Part shown: in pieces, positions 53,039 through 64,000 of the stretch
Position numbering within the stretch: position 1 is the first letter of the stretch
Layout of the letters: every line of letters starts with the position of its first letter
Made by a program: the position numbers and the translations under genes
Notes under the pieces: generated by a model
What the model was told of the DNA's origin: nothing
Databases searched by the model: none
Seen by the model: the letters and a program-made list of their open reading frames with translations, nothing else
Assembly (NCBI RefSeq): GCF_013385425.1
Contig: NZ_JACAQA010000015.1
Coordinates: forward strand, 1 to 64,000
Length of the DNA: 64,000 bases
Source of the DNA: Pseudomonas gingeri
GTDB lineage: Bacteria > Pseudomonadota > Gammaproteobacteria > Pseudomonadales > Pseudomonadaceae
Direction of reading: 5' to 3'

Positions 53039-53470
53039 ATGGTTGTTTCTACTATTTGTAAGAAAGTGTTGGTGTTTGTTTTGCTTGGCCTGGGCGGTTG
53101 CATGAGCGCGTTTGCAGATAATAGTCCGTGCACGATGCCAAATGGTTCTTTAAGTAGCACGCAATGCAAAAAAGAGAAGCTGGAAGCCTTGGAGAAGGAG
53201 CTTGATGCGGGTTATCAAGAAGCGTTGGAAAAGTTGCCACGCTCGAGTAAATGGGACACTCGGGAAACCAAAGGGCAGCTTGAAAGAGCGCAGCGTGCGT
53301 GGAGAGTCTACCGAGATGAAAATTGTGGTTATGTAGGTGGGCTGCAGGGAGGTAGCAGCAGGTGGGTGACAACTTTTGCCGACGACTGCGCTATAGAGGA
53401 GACTGAGAGACGAATTGATTTTTTGAACCTCTATCTGGAAGCGGTTGATGGAGTGCCCAAAATTTACTAA
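53039..53470 (+). CDS. LprI/DUF1311-family periplasmic protein (lysozyme-inhibitor-like)
   Basis: A 143-residue protein with a signal peptide (VLVFVLLGLGGCMSAFA, a possible lipobox at Cys 21 in GLGGC or signal peptidase I cut after AFA). The mature part has the LprI-type pattern: SSTQCKKEKLEALEKELDAGYQEALEKL, then RAQRAWRVYRDENC, then ETERRIDFLNLYL. Family members bind or inhibit lysozymes in some bacteria; most are uncharacterised. Lower GC than the core genes. Placed between T1SS genes and the repeat protein. Confidence 0.82.
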   Translation: MVVSTICKKVLVFVLLGLGGCMSAFADNSPCTMPNGSLSSTQCKKEKLEALEKELDAGYQEALEKLPRSSKWDTRETKGQLERAQRAWRVYRDENCGYVGGLQGGSSRWVTTFADDCAIEETERRIDFLNLYLEAVDGVPKIY

Positions 53471-53565
53471 AGGGGGAGGCATGACAGGCTTGCCATAGTA
53501 ACTAGAGTAAGCCGTGTTTCTAGCTTTTTATGATGGACTAACTTTGTGTGTGAAGGAGCGGCGAG

Positions 53566-53979
53566 ATGTCATTTGTTTATGAAAGTATTGGCGCGGATGT
53601 AGCGAATGCTGTTCGCTGGGAAACGTACCCTGAATATCAAAATTCGTGGAAGGCTCATCCAGATGCCTGGGTAATAGATCGCGAACTTGATGTTTTTATT
53701 TGGCGTATTAAAGGGCGTATGCCCGAATGGCCCAATCAAATTTTTGGGGCGTGCTGGAAGGGGGATGGGAATGTTAGAGCCGAAGTAATTGAGAGTCTAA
53801 AGGTAACTCCAGATACGGAAGGAAAATTATGCGATGTTTTTTGGGATGTTATAAGTATCAGTCTTCCAGCGTTGCTTGAGCCAGAGCGTGCTCTGATTGA
53901 ACGTGCTTTTAAAGATGCACTAGAGGCTCTTTCAAAACACCGCAGCGGTATCGCGAATGTGCAGGTATCTATTCGCTGA
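53566..53979 (+). CDS. Small soluble protein of unknown function, candidate immunity or accessory protein
   Basis: A 137-residue acidic protein without signal peptide or membrane helix. AAGGAGCGGCGAG precedes ATG, a good ribosome site. It contains several Trp residues (SWKAHPDAWVIDRELDVFIWRIKG, MPEWPNQ, VFWDVI). I do not recognise a family. It lies 39 bp upstream of the giant repeat protein, the usual place for a small partner such as an immunity protein or chaperone; that is inference from position only. Confidence 0.72.
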   Translation: MSFVYESIGADVANAVRWETYPEYQNSWKAHPDAWVIDRELDVFIWRIKGRMPEWPNQIFGACWKGDGNVRAEVIESLKVTPDTEGKLCDVFWDVISISLPALLEPERALIERAFKDALEALSKHRSGIANVQVSIR

Positions 53980-54018
53980 TTGGTTTTCTTATTTAACTCT
54001 TATGCTGCGGTGAACTGA

Positions 54019-57000
54019 ATGGCTGGTTTTTCTTTGTCTATTGCGTTAAATTATTTAAAGTATCAGTCAATTTACCCGGAGTATCAAGGTATATCAGGCT
54101 TGACTCAGTTACTTGCTGATACCTCAATCTCGGTGCCTGGTGCATCGCCAAATGCTACCTCTTTGTTTTACAGTGGGAAGCTTGGTGACACGTATTCAAG
54201 TAGTGTTGCTGATGCCATTGCTTCAGCGAGCAATGGGGACATTATAACGGTCCAACAGAGCCCGCAGGGGCAGTTGCTGTTCAGAATGCATTCAAATCCG
54301 CGGCACAAGCAGCGGGTTATAATGAGCTTGATGCGCAAATTCTTATAGACGGTGGCACGCTAACTGATGGCACGCGTGTAATAGGTGGTTTGTGGAGCAA
54401 TACATCAGGTGCGTTTGCAGCCGACGCCAACAATATTATCAGTATTACTCCAACGGCCGGGCAAGATAGTGTTTGGTTTGATACTGAGCTTCCAACGGCG
54501 ATAGCCAATAATAAGTCTGTAAATGGTATCCCTGCCGCAGATTTGGCAGGTCTTTCGCCATCTGCTGCGGCAGATCTTGTAAATAGCGCGTCTCTGGGAT
54601 TGGTTAACAATCTTCAAATTGCTACGGATGCTCAGGGTAAAATAATCGGTGTTGACACAGGATCTATATTTTCAGATGTTAGAATTAATACGATTGATTC
54701 TGCGCCAGCAGGATCAACGCTCTCTACAGTGTCTGAGCTGCTATCAGGTAGCGTGAGTATCCCGGATCCCGGAGGTAGCTCAACTGCAGATCCTTTTGTT
54801 TCACCGTCGGATAATGGTTCGCTCACTGGACAAAATTTAACCAACCTCCAAGAGGGGGCGTTGGAACTCAGCAGTGTTATCAAGGCTGAAGGCATTACGC
54901 TCACCTCTCTTGCGGAGATGGGTTTAAGCGCGGTGGCGGTAGGGGCTTCTTATTATGGAGCCTTTACTGCTGCCCTGCAGCAAGCCGAAAGCGGGGATGG
55001 CTCGGCGGCTCAGAAAACGATGTTGGACTGGACCGTCAATACGGAGTATGGACTGGCGGGGGGAGCATTGGCCGCAGAATATGCTGCTCCTCTTTTAGCC
55101 GGAGGACCTCCTGGCTTGGTAGCTTATGGTTTGTTGGTTATGGGAGGAGGGATCGCTGGGAGTCTTGTGCCAAATGCAACACGAGACTTACTAAATACAC
55201 TAACTGACAGTTCAACTTCGCCGGATGTATCCCAGCGTACTGACCCAGACGGCAGCGTTTGGAGCGAGCTTACATACTCGAATGGACTCCAGGTCGGGCA
55301 CCTGACCTATTCACCACCCGGTGTTTCCAATGAGTATCAGGAGACGGTGACTGACCCTGATAGCAATGACGATGGCGGCTATACAAAAATGTCTACATCT
55401 GCGTCCGGCGCAGGTGTAGATACACAAACGGACGTCTATGCGCCAACAGGTGGTCAGGCAGAGTTACAATCGAGAACAACAACATCAACCGATGCCTCGG
55501 GTAATTTTCAAGAGTCTGTAACAAATGGTGCTGGCAACCTGACGGATACGATTACTGATACCCCGAAAAATGGTGGTGGTGATGTAGAGGTAGAGTCGAA
55601 CTTAGACAGCACGGGTCCGGTAGAAAATACTCAAAATATAGATACACAAACCAATGGTTCTGTTGTCGACAGCGTCTCTGGTCTTGGCGCACAAGCTGAT
55701 TTGAATGGCGCTTCAATAAATCTTTCTGCAGGTAGCTCAGCCACCATCAGCGGCTCCCACAATGACGTCACGGCCGATACTAACGCCTCAGTCAATCTGG
55801 CAAGCGGATCGAGCTGGGACGTTGTGACCATGATGAAAAATGGCGAAGTCATCCTCGCCAGTGCAGACGACGACATAGTCGTTCACGCCACCAACAGCTA
55901 TGTCTCAATGGGCATGGAAGATCGCGTTGCGCTTGATGGCAGCATCATCAAGGTTTCTGGCGGCGTCGACAACACAGTCACGACCCAAGGCACCAATGAA
56001 GATATTACGCTGGGAACCGGCAGCACCCTGAATGTAACAAGCGGCTCAGCCACCGCCACGCTCAGTGACGGCACGGTCACTGCCGCCGCCGGTAGTCAAG
56101 TCACCCTCAGCGGCAGCAGCAATCTGATCAGTGGCAACGGCGCGACAGTCAATATTGCGGATAGTGGCAATACGGTCAGCGCATCAGATGACACGATCAA
56201 TCTGGCTGGCACTGGACTTACGGTGAATGCCACCGGCAACAATGATACTTTTATTAGTACGAGTAATTCTCACGGCGATACGATTGATATGGCGGGTACC
56301 GGTATCACGCTTGATATCAGTGGTGCGACTATTACCATCGCTGCCGGGAGCCAAGTGACCATCGACGGTAGTAACAATATTGTTAATGCTTTGGGGAATG
56401 ACACTGTCTCGTTCATTGGTAGTGATAATGATTTTACAGGCGGAGTCGACGACATCGTTACGACTCAGGATACCGGCGCCACACTGAACGATCTTGCGAC
56501 AGCTGCTGTAGCCACTTACGGCGGTGCCGACGCTCCCGTTATGGGTAGCCAATGGGAACTTGTCAACGCAGCCCCCCCAGGCACAGCTCTCTGGAGAGGC
56601 ATGAATTTATATGGGTTTTCTGGCCAAACCTATGTCAATAGTCAAACCGGTGAGGTCATCATTGCCGATCGCGGCACCATCGGTAACGTACAAAATATTC
56701 TTTCCGATACCAGTATTGCGTTGGATACGGCAAATGGAGCGCAACAGGTAGCGAATGATTACGCCGTAGCGGCGTTGGCTGCGGCACAAGCTCAACTGAG
56801 TTTGTCTGGGATGGATGTCAGTGCGGTCTACACAACGGGTCACTCCTTGGGTGGGGCAGAATCTCAAGCACAAGCAGCGATGTTAAGTGTGGCCACCGAT
56901 CCTGATGGTTCCCCGTTACTTTCCTCTGATGTCAAAATTACTAACGTATCCTTTGATGCTCCTGGGATTGCAGGGCTATCGACTGGTGGCGACAGTAGTA

Positions 57001-60000
57001 AATATACGAGCTACAATTTTTCGGCACAGGGTGACTTGGTCAATTTGTCTGGCGGTAGCGATCTGGTGGGAACAACCGACGTTTCTTTGGCGGTTGGGCC
57101 ATCCATGTGGGCGACCGGAGGAATGATAGGTTTAGGCGCGGCGATACAAGATATACCTGGCGCAGGTACTGCACTTGGTGCTGCATTTATTGCAGACGGG
57201 CTGTCCAATGGTTTGGATGCGCATTCCAGTGTTGCTTTGGCAAATGGCTTATCAGGGACTGTTCTGGGACAGATGCAACTCAGCCAGCTGAGCGGAATGT
57301 CCGCCACACAAATGCAAGAGGCATTTGGTGTAACCCAGGCCAGTACTCCTGTATACGATGCTGCGGGTTATGATCAAAATGGATACAATGCAGGCGGTTA
57401 CAGTATTTATGGCCTCAACCAGAATGGTGATGTCGACCCTTCAATCGCTGCTCAAGGCGGGCAGACAAATACGGATACACTGAGTGACGGCTCTAAGGTC
57501 ACAGTTGTCATTGCCGGGGATGGAGCAACGACAGAAACGTTGAATAATGCGGACGGGACGGTTAATACCTATATCAGTAACGCTGCTGGGGAAGTCGTAG
57601 GAACTATCACAAAAGGTCTTGATGGAACAACCCTTTCGCAGTCAATAGACCCAGTCACGGGGGCTATTACGCAAGAGGTGACCGGTGGAAATGGACTGAT
57701 TGAAGAGAGTGGTGTCATTCACGAGGGGCAAGATGGAAGTGCTGATGCAACATCAACCACATATACCGCCGCGGGACAGCAAAATATAGTTGAATCGGAT
57801 CAGCGTGCTGTCGACGGCAGCAGCGCGGAGACTGATACAACTTACGGTAATGGAGTAGCTCAGGGACAAGTCGTTATTAGCACCAGTGCAACTGGGGAGG
57901 AGACCAGTGCCTTATTGACCGGGTCCGCCAGGACGGTTGATTTAAATGATGCTACTATCACACTGGCAGCGGGGGCTCAGGAAAATATCGTTGGCACGGG
58001 AAATATTGTTACTCTAGATGCTGGTGCAACTCTTAGCTCTCAGCTGCCTGACGGTACTTTGCACTTGCAGCAAGATAATCAGTTTATCTTGTCGAGCAAT
58101 ACTACTCTTGTTGATAGTGATGCAAGTTTCGCGGTGGCCGATATTATCACACAAACATCCGGCTCCACGGGAGATAATGTAAGTTTTGTTGGCGGCATTG
58201 CCACCGCAGAACTCGATGATGCTACCATCACTACCCGGAATGGCACGCTTTTGACTGTTCTAGGTGATAATAATAGTGTGAGTGCTGGCAGCACTGTTGC
58301 GGTTGATGGCGACGGTAATCTATTCACTTTTCACGCAGGCAATGTCGCCAGTATCGACGGTAACGACAATACAGCAACAGCCATTGGGGACGGGGCAAAG
58401 CTTAGCGTAGCTGGAACGAACAATAGTGTTGATGCTACCGATGGCATCGTAACCTTGTCCGACGGCGCAAGCATGACCCTGACCGGCGATGACAATCAGC
58501 TCGCCGCAGGAAATGACGTGGTCGCCACGCTCGCTGGATCGGGCAACATGGTTGTGGCCGGTAACGACTCCGCGTTGATTGTGACGGATACCAGTAATAA
58601 CGACAGCGTCACCCTGGGGGCCAATGGTGCGGTCAGCATCGCGAATGGAGATCAGGGTGAGGTGTTGAACCTTGCGAATGGCACTGTCAATCTGGGTGAG
58701 AATGACACGGGCGTGAACATTGTCGGTGTAAGTGACAGTGTCAACGTGAGCGGAGCGGGTGATAATTTTTCGGCGTCGAGCGACACGATTAATCTGAGTG
58801 GCGCAGGGCTCACAGTAAATGCCACTGGTGACAACAACCTTATCAACGCTGCGGGAGATAACAATCTCTTGCTTACCGGCAGTGACAACAGCGTTACAGG
58901 TGGGGTCGGCGACACTGTCACCACCCAGGGCGGCGGAGAAAATATCACGTTAGGCACTGATAGCTCGCTGGATGTAGCAAGTGGCTCCGCCATCGCCACA
59001 CTGAGCAGCGGTACTGTCACAGCTGATAGCGGCAGTCAGGTCACGCTCAGTGGCGGCGGCGATATTATCAGCGGCAGCGGTGCGACGGTCACTGTTGAAA
59101 GCAGTGGCGATACGGTCAGCGCATCAGGCGACACGATCGATCTGATTGGTACAGGACTGTCGGTGAATGCCACCGGCAACAACGACAGCGTCACTGGCGG
59201 GATCGGCGACACGGTCACCAGCCAGGGCAGCGGGGAAAATATCACGCTGGGCACTGGTAGTACCCTGGATGTGGCAAGCGGCTCTGCCTTCGCCACGCTC
59301 AGTAGCGGCGCGGTTACTGCCGATGTTGGCAGTCAAGTCACGCTTAGTGGCAGCAGCGATACCATTAGCGGCAGCGGCGCCACGGTCACTGTTGAAAACA
59401 GTGGCGATACGGTCAGCGCATCGGGCGACACGATCAATCTGGGTGGTGCAGGACTGACCGTAACTGACTCCGGTAACAACGACAACGTCATCGGCGGGAC
59501 CGGTGACACTGTCACCACGCAGGGCAGCGGAGAAAGTATCACGTTGGGAACTGGTAGTTCTCTGGATGTGGCAAGCGGTTCCGCCAGCGCCACGCTTAGT
59601 AGCGGTACAGTCACTGCGGCTGTCGGCAGTCAACTCACTCTCAGCGGCGGTAGCGATACGATCAGTGGCAGCGGTGCGACGGTCAATCTTGAGAGTAGTG
59701 GCGATACGGTCAGCGCAGCAGATGACACGATCAATCTGAATGTTGCAGGGCTTACGGTGGATGCCAGCGGCGACAGCGACATTATCAATGCCGTGGGAAA
59801 TGACAATATCTCGTTCACTGGCAGTAACAACAGCCTTACGGGCGGGATCGACGACGCCGTTACTAGTCAGGGGACCGACGAAAATATCACGTTGGGGGCT
59901 GGCAGCACGCTGGATGTAGCAAGCGGCTCCGCCACCGCCACGCTCAGCGGCGGTGCGATTACTACTGCCGCCGACAGTGAAGTCACGCTCAGCGGCGGCT

Positions 60001-63000
60001 ATGATCTTATCAGCGGCAGCGGCGCGACGGTCAATATTGAGAGTGAGCATGGTGACGATACGATCAGCGCATCAGATGACACAATCAATCTGAATGGCGT
60101 AGGACTTGCTGTAACTGCCACGGGCAACAACGACAATCTTACAGGCGGGATCGAGGATAGGGTCACCATCCAGGGTAGCGGAGAGAATATTACGTTGGGG
60201 AATTACAGCTCTCTGGATTTGGAGAGCGGCTTCGCCACTGTCACGCTCATCAATGGTGTGGTTGATGCTGCCGTCGGCAGTGAAGTCACGCTCAACGGTG
60301 ACCACGATGCGATCAGCGGCAGCGGCGCTACGGTCAATATTGCGGATAGTGGCGATGAGATCAACGCTTCAGGTGATACCATCAATCTGAATGGCACAGG
60401 ACTGTTCGTGCTTGCCGTCGGCAACAATGACAACTTCACTGGTGGGACCCAAGACGATGTTGTCAGCTATGGCAGCGACGAAAACTTCACGCTGGGGACT
60501 AGTAGTTCTCTGTCTTTGGAGGGCGGCTCTGCCATAGCCACGCTCAGCGGGGGTGAGGTCTATGCTTCCGCCGATAGTCAAGTCACGCTCAGCGGTGACA
60601 GCGATAGAGTCAGTGCTATCGCTGGCAGCCAAATCACGCTCATCGGTGGCAGCGACACCATCATGGGCAATGGCTCGACGGTCAATATTGCGGATAGTGG
60701 CGATACGGTCGTCGCATTAGGTGACATCGTTGATCTGAATGGCACAGGGCTGTCCATGATTGTCACCGGCAACAACGATAGCGTCATAGGTGGTATCGAT
60801 GACACGGTCACCACTCAGGGCAGTGGGGAAAATATTACGCTTGGGAGTGGCAGCACCTTGGATGTGGCAAGCGGCTCTGCTACTGCCGCGCTCAGCGAGG
60901 GTGACGTCAGTGCTTTCGTCGGCAGCCAAATCACGCTCAGCGGCAGCACCGATACCATCAGCGGCAGCGGTGCGACGATCACTATTGAAAGCAGTGGCGA
61001 TACGGTCAGCGCATCAGGCGACACGATCAATTTGGGTGGTACAGGACTGACCGTAACTGACTCCGGCAACAACGACAGCCTCACAGGCGGGAGCGGTGAC
61101 ACGGTCACCACCCAAGGCAGCGGAGAAAATATCACGCTGGGGACTGGCAGTTCTCTGGATGTAGCAAGTGGCTCCGCCACCGCTACGCTTAGTGGCGACG
61201 TAATCACCGCCGCTGCTGGCAGCCAAGTCACACTCAGCGGCAGCACCGATACCATCAGCGGCAGCGGCGCGACGGTCACTATTGAAAACAGTGGTGATAC
61301 GGTCAGCGCATCGGGTGACACGATCAACCTGGGTGGTACAGGGTTGTCGCTGGATACCACCGGCAACAACGACAGCGTTACAGGCGGAGCCGGTGACACG
61401 ATCACCACCCTGGGCAGTGGAGAAAATATCACGCTGGGGAGTGGCAGCTCCCTGGATGTAGCAAGTGGTTCCGCCACCGCTACGCTCAGTGGCGACACAG
61501 TCACCGCCGCTGCTGGCAGTCAAGTCACACTCAGCGGCAGCACCGATACCATCAGCGGCAGCGGCGCGACGGTCACTATTGAAAACAGTGGTGATACGGT
61601 CAGCGCATCGGGTGACACGATCAACCTGGGTGGTACAGGGTTGTCGCTGGATACCACCGGCAACAACGACAGCGTTACAGGCGGAGCCGGTGACACGATT
61701 ACCACCCAGGGCAGTGGAGAAAATATCACGCTGGGCACTGGCAGCTCTCTGGATGTAGCAAGCGGCTCCGCTACCGCCACACTCAGTAGTGGTGCGATCA
61801 CTGCTGCCACCGGCAGTGAGGTCACGCTCAGCGGCAGCACCGATACCATCAGCGGCAGCGGCGCAACGGTCACTATTGAAAACAGTGGCGATACGGTCAG
61901 CGCATCAGGCGACACGATCAATCTGGGTGGTGCAGGGCTGTCGGTGGATGCCAACGGCAACAATGACAGGGTCACAGGGGGGATTGACGACACGGTCACC
62001 ACCCAGGGCAGCGGAGAAAATATCACGCTGGGAACTGGCAGCACCTTGGATGTGGCAAGCGGCTCCGCTACCGCCACACTCAGTAGTGGTGCGATCACTG
62101 CTGCCACCGGCAGTGAGGTCACGCTCAGCGGTAGCACCGATACCATCAGCGGCAGCGGCGCAACGGTCACTATTGAAAACAGTGGCGATACGGTCAGCGC
62201 ATCAGGAGACACGATCAATCTGGGTGGTACAGGGCTGTCGGTAGATGCCAACGGCAACAATGACAAGGTCACAGGGGGGATTGACGACACGGTCACCACT
62301 CAGGGCAGTGGAGAAAGTGTCACGCTGGGAACTGGCAGTACCCTGGATGTGGCAAGCGGCTCCGCCACCGCCACACTCAGTAGCGGCTCGGTCACTGCGG
62401 CCACCGGCAGTGAGGTCACGCTCAGCGGTGGTAGCGATACGATCAGCGGCAGCGGCGCGACGGTCACTATTGAAAACAGTGGCGATACGGTCAACGCATC
62501 AGGTGACACGATCAATCTGACTGGCACCGGGCTTACTGTGAATGCCACCGGCAACAATGACACTTTCAGCACTACGAGTAACTCCCCCAGCGATACGATT
62601 GATGTGGCGGGAACGGGGGTCACCGTTGATATCAGTGGCGCCACGATCACCATCGCCGCCGGCAGCCAAGTCACCATCGCCGGTAGCAACGACATTATCA
62701 ATGCGGGAGGAGATGACACTATCTCGTTCACAGGTAGTGACGACAACCTTACAGGTGGGATCGACGACACCGTCACGACCCAGGGGGCTGGCGAAAATGT
62801 CACGCTGGGAACTGGCAGCTATCTGGATGTTGAGAGTGGCTCAACCACGGCAAGCCTCAGCAGCAGTACTTTCGTAGTCGGAGCAGGCAGTGAGGCGACC
62901 CTCACCGGTTCAAGCGATACCATCACGGATGGGACCAATACTGCACTGGCCCTAGCCGGTGTGAGCAATAACGACACTGTCACAATGGGCGCTGGTGGCA

Positions 63001-64000
63001 CAGTAAGCGTCGCGAACAGCGATCAGGGTGAAGTGATTTACGCGAACGGCGACGCTGTTTCGCTTGGAAATAACACCATTACCACACTCATAGGCAGCAA
63101 CGATCAGGTCAACGGTGGTACTGGCAATACGGTGTCGGTGGTAGGTAACGACACAGTCCAGGGCACGAACGATCTGCTGTATCTCGGTGGCAACGAAACC
63201 CTGACCACCAGCGGCACCGGCATGACGGTTGAAACCAATGCGAACGATGTTGTCGTTGGCTCTGGCGATACGGTCAATGTAGGTGGCAATTTGGCGGCGG
63301 GCCAATCCGCTGGCGATACAACAATGGTGGGAAGTAATGATCTCATCGACGCGACAGGCCGCACGGTGTCGGTGGTGGGTAATGACACGGTCCAGGGCAC
63401 AAACGATCTGCTGTACCTTGGTGGTAGCGAAACCCTGACCACCAGTGGCACCGGCATGACGGTTGAAACCAATGCGAGCGATGTCATCGTTGGTTCTGGC
63501 GATACCGTCAATATAGGCGGCAATTTGGCGGCGGGCCAGTCCGCTGGCGATACAACGATGGTGGGAAGTAACGATCTCATTGATGCGACAGGGCGCACGG
63601 TGTCGGTGGTGGGTAACGACACGGTCCAGGGCACAAACGATCTGCTGTACCTCGGTGGCAGCGAAACCCTGACCACCAACGGCACCGGCATGACAGTTGA
63701 AACCAATGCGAACGATGTTGTCGTTGGTTCTGGCGATACCGTCAATGTGGGCGGCAATCTGGCGGCGGGCCAGTCCGCGGGTGTTACGACGCTGGTGGGA
63801 AGTACCGATATCGTCGATGCGGCTGGCGACGTTATCGATATGAGTGCAGGCAACTCTAAAGATAGCGTCGTCGGTAGTGGTGACAGCATTAATGTGAACG
63901 GAAGTGTCAGCTTCTCGGCTACGAATGACAGCGTCACCGTCGGCTCCGGCGCGAGCCTTAACCTATCGGGTGGCAATGATAGCGTTACCCTCGTTGGGAC
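54019..64000 (+). CDS. Giant repeat protein with embedded lipase-like domain, T1SS cargo candidate; frameshifted and running past window end
   Basis: From ATG 54019 the frame reads MAGFSLSIALNYLKYQ and closes at 54348, but a one-base shift near 54267-54270 joins it to a frame I read as open to the last base of the window; the product would exceed 3,300 residues. Order: N-terminal region (about 1-300), a Gly/Ala-rich hydrophobic segment (about 300-385, LLVMGGGIAG), a linker, one set of repeats (about 560-815), a lipase-like domain (about 820-1085; GHSLGG at 941-946), a second linker, then 99-residue Asx/Gly/Thr-rich repeats and finally 78-residue repeats. No classical GGxGxD nonapeptides are seen here. 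Adjacent T1SS genes suggest export; the C-terminal signal is outside the window. No TolC gene seen. Confidence 0.72.
54267..54270 (+). other. Frameshift site in the giant repeat protein gene (GGGG tract)
   Basis: Frame of 54019 gives sensible protein up to NGDIITVQQSPQG; after the G tract the plausible protein (AVAVQNAFKSAAQAAGYNE) is in the next frame. Adding one G here joins them into one continuous reading. No slippery heptamer is present nearby, so programmed frameshifting is unlikely; a real mutation or a homopolymer sequencing error are the alternatives. Confidence 0.7.
56480..57270 (+). other. Lipase/esterase-like domain inside the giant repeat protein
   Basis: The stretch has the order expected of a class-3-lipase/DUF2974-like alpha/beta hydrolase: a WRG segment, ADRGT, then the nucleophile elbow TTGHSLGGAE (Ser codon 56844-56846), FDAPG, a candidate catalytic Asp in AQGDLVN (codon 57033-57035) and His in LDAHSS (codon 57222-57224). 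It interrupts the 99-residue repeat pattern. Activity and substrate are not known. Confidence 0.7.
58750..62790 (+). repeat. Tandem 297-bp (99-residue) repeats
   Basis: The phrase GATACGGTCAGCGCA or near variants recurs at 59109, 59406, 59703, 60057, 60354, 60702, 60999, 61296, 61593, 61890, 62187 and 62484. Most spacings are exactly 297 bp; the longer ones (354, 348) hold an extra 17-19 codons. Neighbouring units around 61205-61408 and 61502-61705 are almost identical, a sign of recent duplication. Each unit reads like GDTVSASGDTINLGGTGL followed by GNNDSVTGG. Confidence 0.9.
63131..63832 (+). repeat. Three tandem 234-bp (78-residue) repeats
   Basis: GGTGTCGGTGGT starts at 63131, 63365 and 63599, exactly 234 bp apart. 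Each unit encodes a VSVVGNDTVQGTNDLLYLGG segment and an AAGQSAG motif. The third diverges at its end. These follow the 297-bp repeats in the same frame. Confidence 0.9.

Noticed and set aside
54200..54350. Programmed -1 ribosomal frameshift in the giant protein gene
   Set aside because: No X-XXY-YYZ slippery heptamer or obvious downstream pseudoknot close to the frame change; a missing base fits better.
61520..62803. Long minus-strand open frames across the 99-residue repeats (for example 61520-62299, 62300-62803, 60815-61504)
   Set aside because: They are antisense shadows of the periodic plus-strand repeat; their sequences are low-complexity Val/Ser/Pro mirror patterns with no family match.

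Overview
The window is a GC-rich bacterial chromosome segment whose gene content and protein sequences point to a Pseudomonas, probably of the fluorescens group. The evidence is a Nit1C nitrilase/cyanotrophy cluster with a sigma-54 activator, AAHS- and DHA-type MFS carriers, many LysR regulators, several aldehyde dehydrogenases, and Crc/Hfq-type A-rich leaders. This is inference from the genes; no 16S rRNA gene, complete tRNA, IS element or CRISPR array was seen.

Layout. (1) 1-3852, + strand: the 3' end of a transketolase gene overlapping a glucose-6-phosphate isomerase gene, then a chemoreceptor. (2) 3874-12708: a complete Nit1C cluster, nitB-C-D-E-F-G-H on the minus strand and the sigma-54 activator nitA divergent from it. 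An extra cyclic-nucleotide-binding-like gene lies between nitA and nitB. nitB has a near-consensus -24/-12 promoter, and four copies of TACG-N6-CGTA lie in pairs upstream of nitB and nitA; they are probably the NitA sites. (3) 12858-19563: a Tat-exported phytoene-desaturase-like flavoprotein, an aldehyde dehydrogenase, a quinone-oxidoreductase-like dehydrogenase, a Tat-exported serine hydrolase and a LysR regulator. (4) 19581-32664: eleven minus-strand genes that read as one aromatic-catabolism operon: AAHS transporter, FAH-family hydrolase, IclR regulator, FAD monooxygenase, extradiol dioxygenase, metallo-beta-lactamase-fold hydrolase, ACMSD-like amidohydrolase, aldehyde and aryl-alcohol dehydrogenases, outer-membrane porin, second MFS carrier. 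Three members carry an AANAANAA (Crc/Hfq-like) site just before the start codon. (5) 32830-47469: small regulator/enzyme modules: MFS with LysR, SDR with LysR, an IorA/IorB-type molybdenum hydroxylase, an aldehyde dehydrogenase, a DMT exporter, an SDR / VOC-VOC-SRPBCC fusion / SDR set divergent from an AraC regulator, and a PEP-mutase/isocitrate-lyase-family protein. (6) 48115-64000: a type I secretion ABC transporter and its membrane-fusion protein, three lower-GC small genes, and a giant repeat protein that runs off the window.

The giant protein (54019 to beyond 64000) is the most unusual object. It is built of tandem 99-residue Asx/Gly/Thr-rich repeats (297 bp) and then 78-residue repeats (234 bp). 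A lipase-like domain with a GHSLGG nucleophile motif is inserted within one repeat unit. Its N-terminus is separated from the rest by a one-base frameshift, most simply one G missing from a G tract at 54267-54270. Together with the adjacent transporter it looks like a type I-secreted repeat adhesin or effector with an embedded hydrolase. The outer-membrane TolC-type partner and the C-terminal secretion signal are not in the window.
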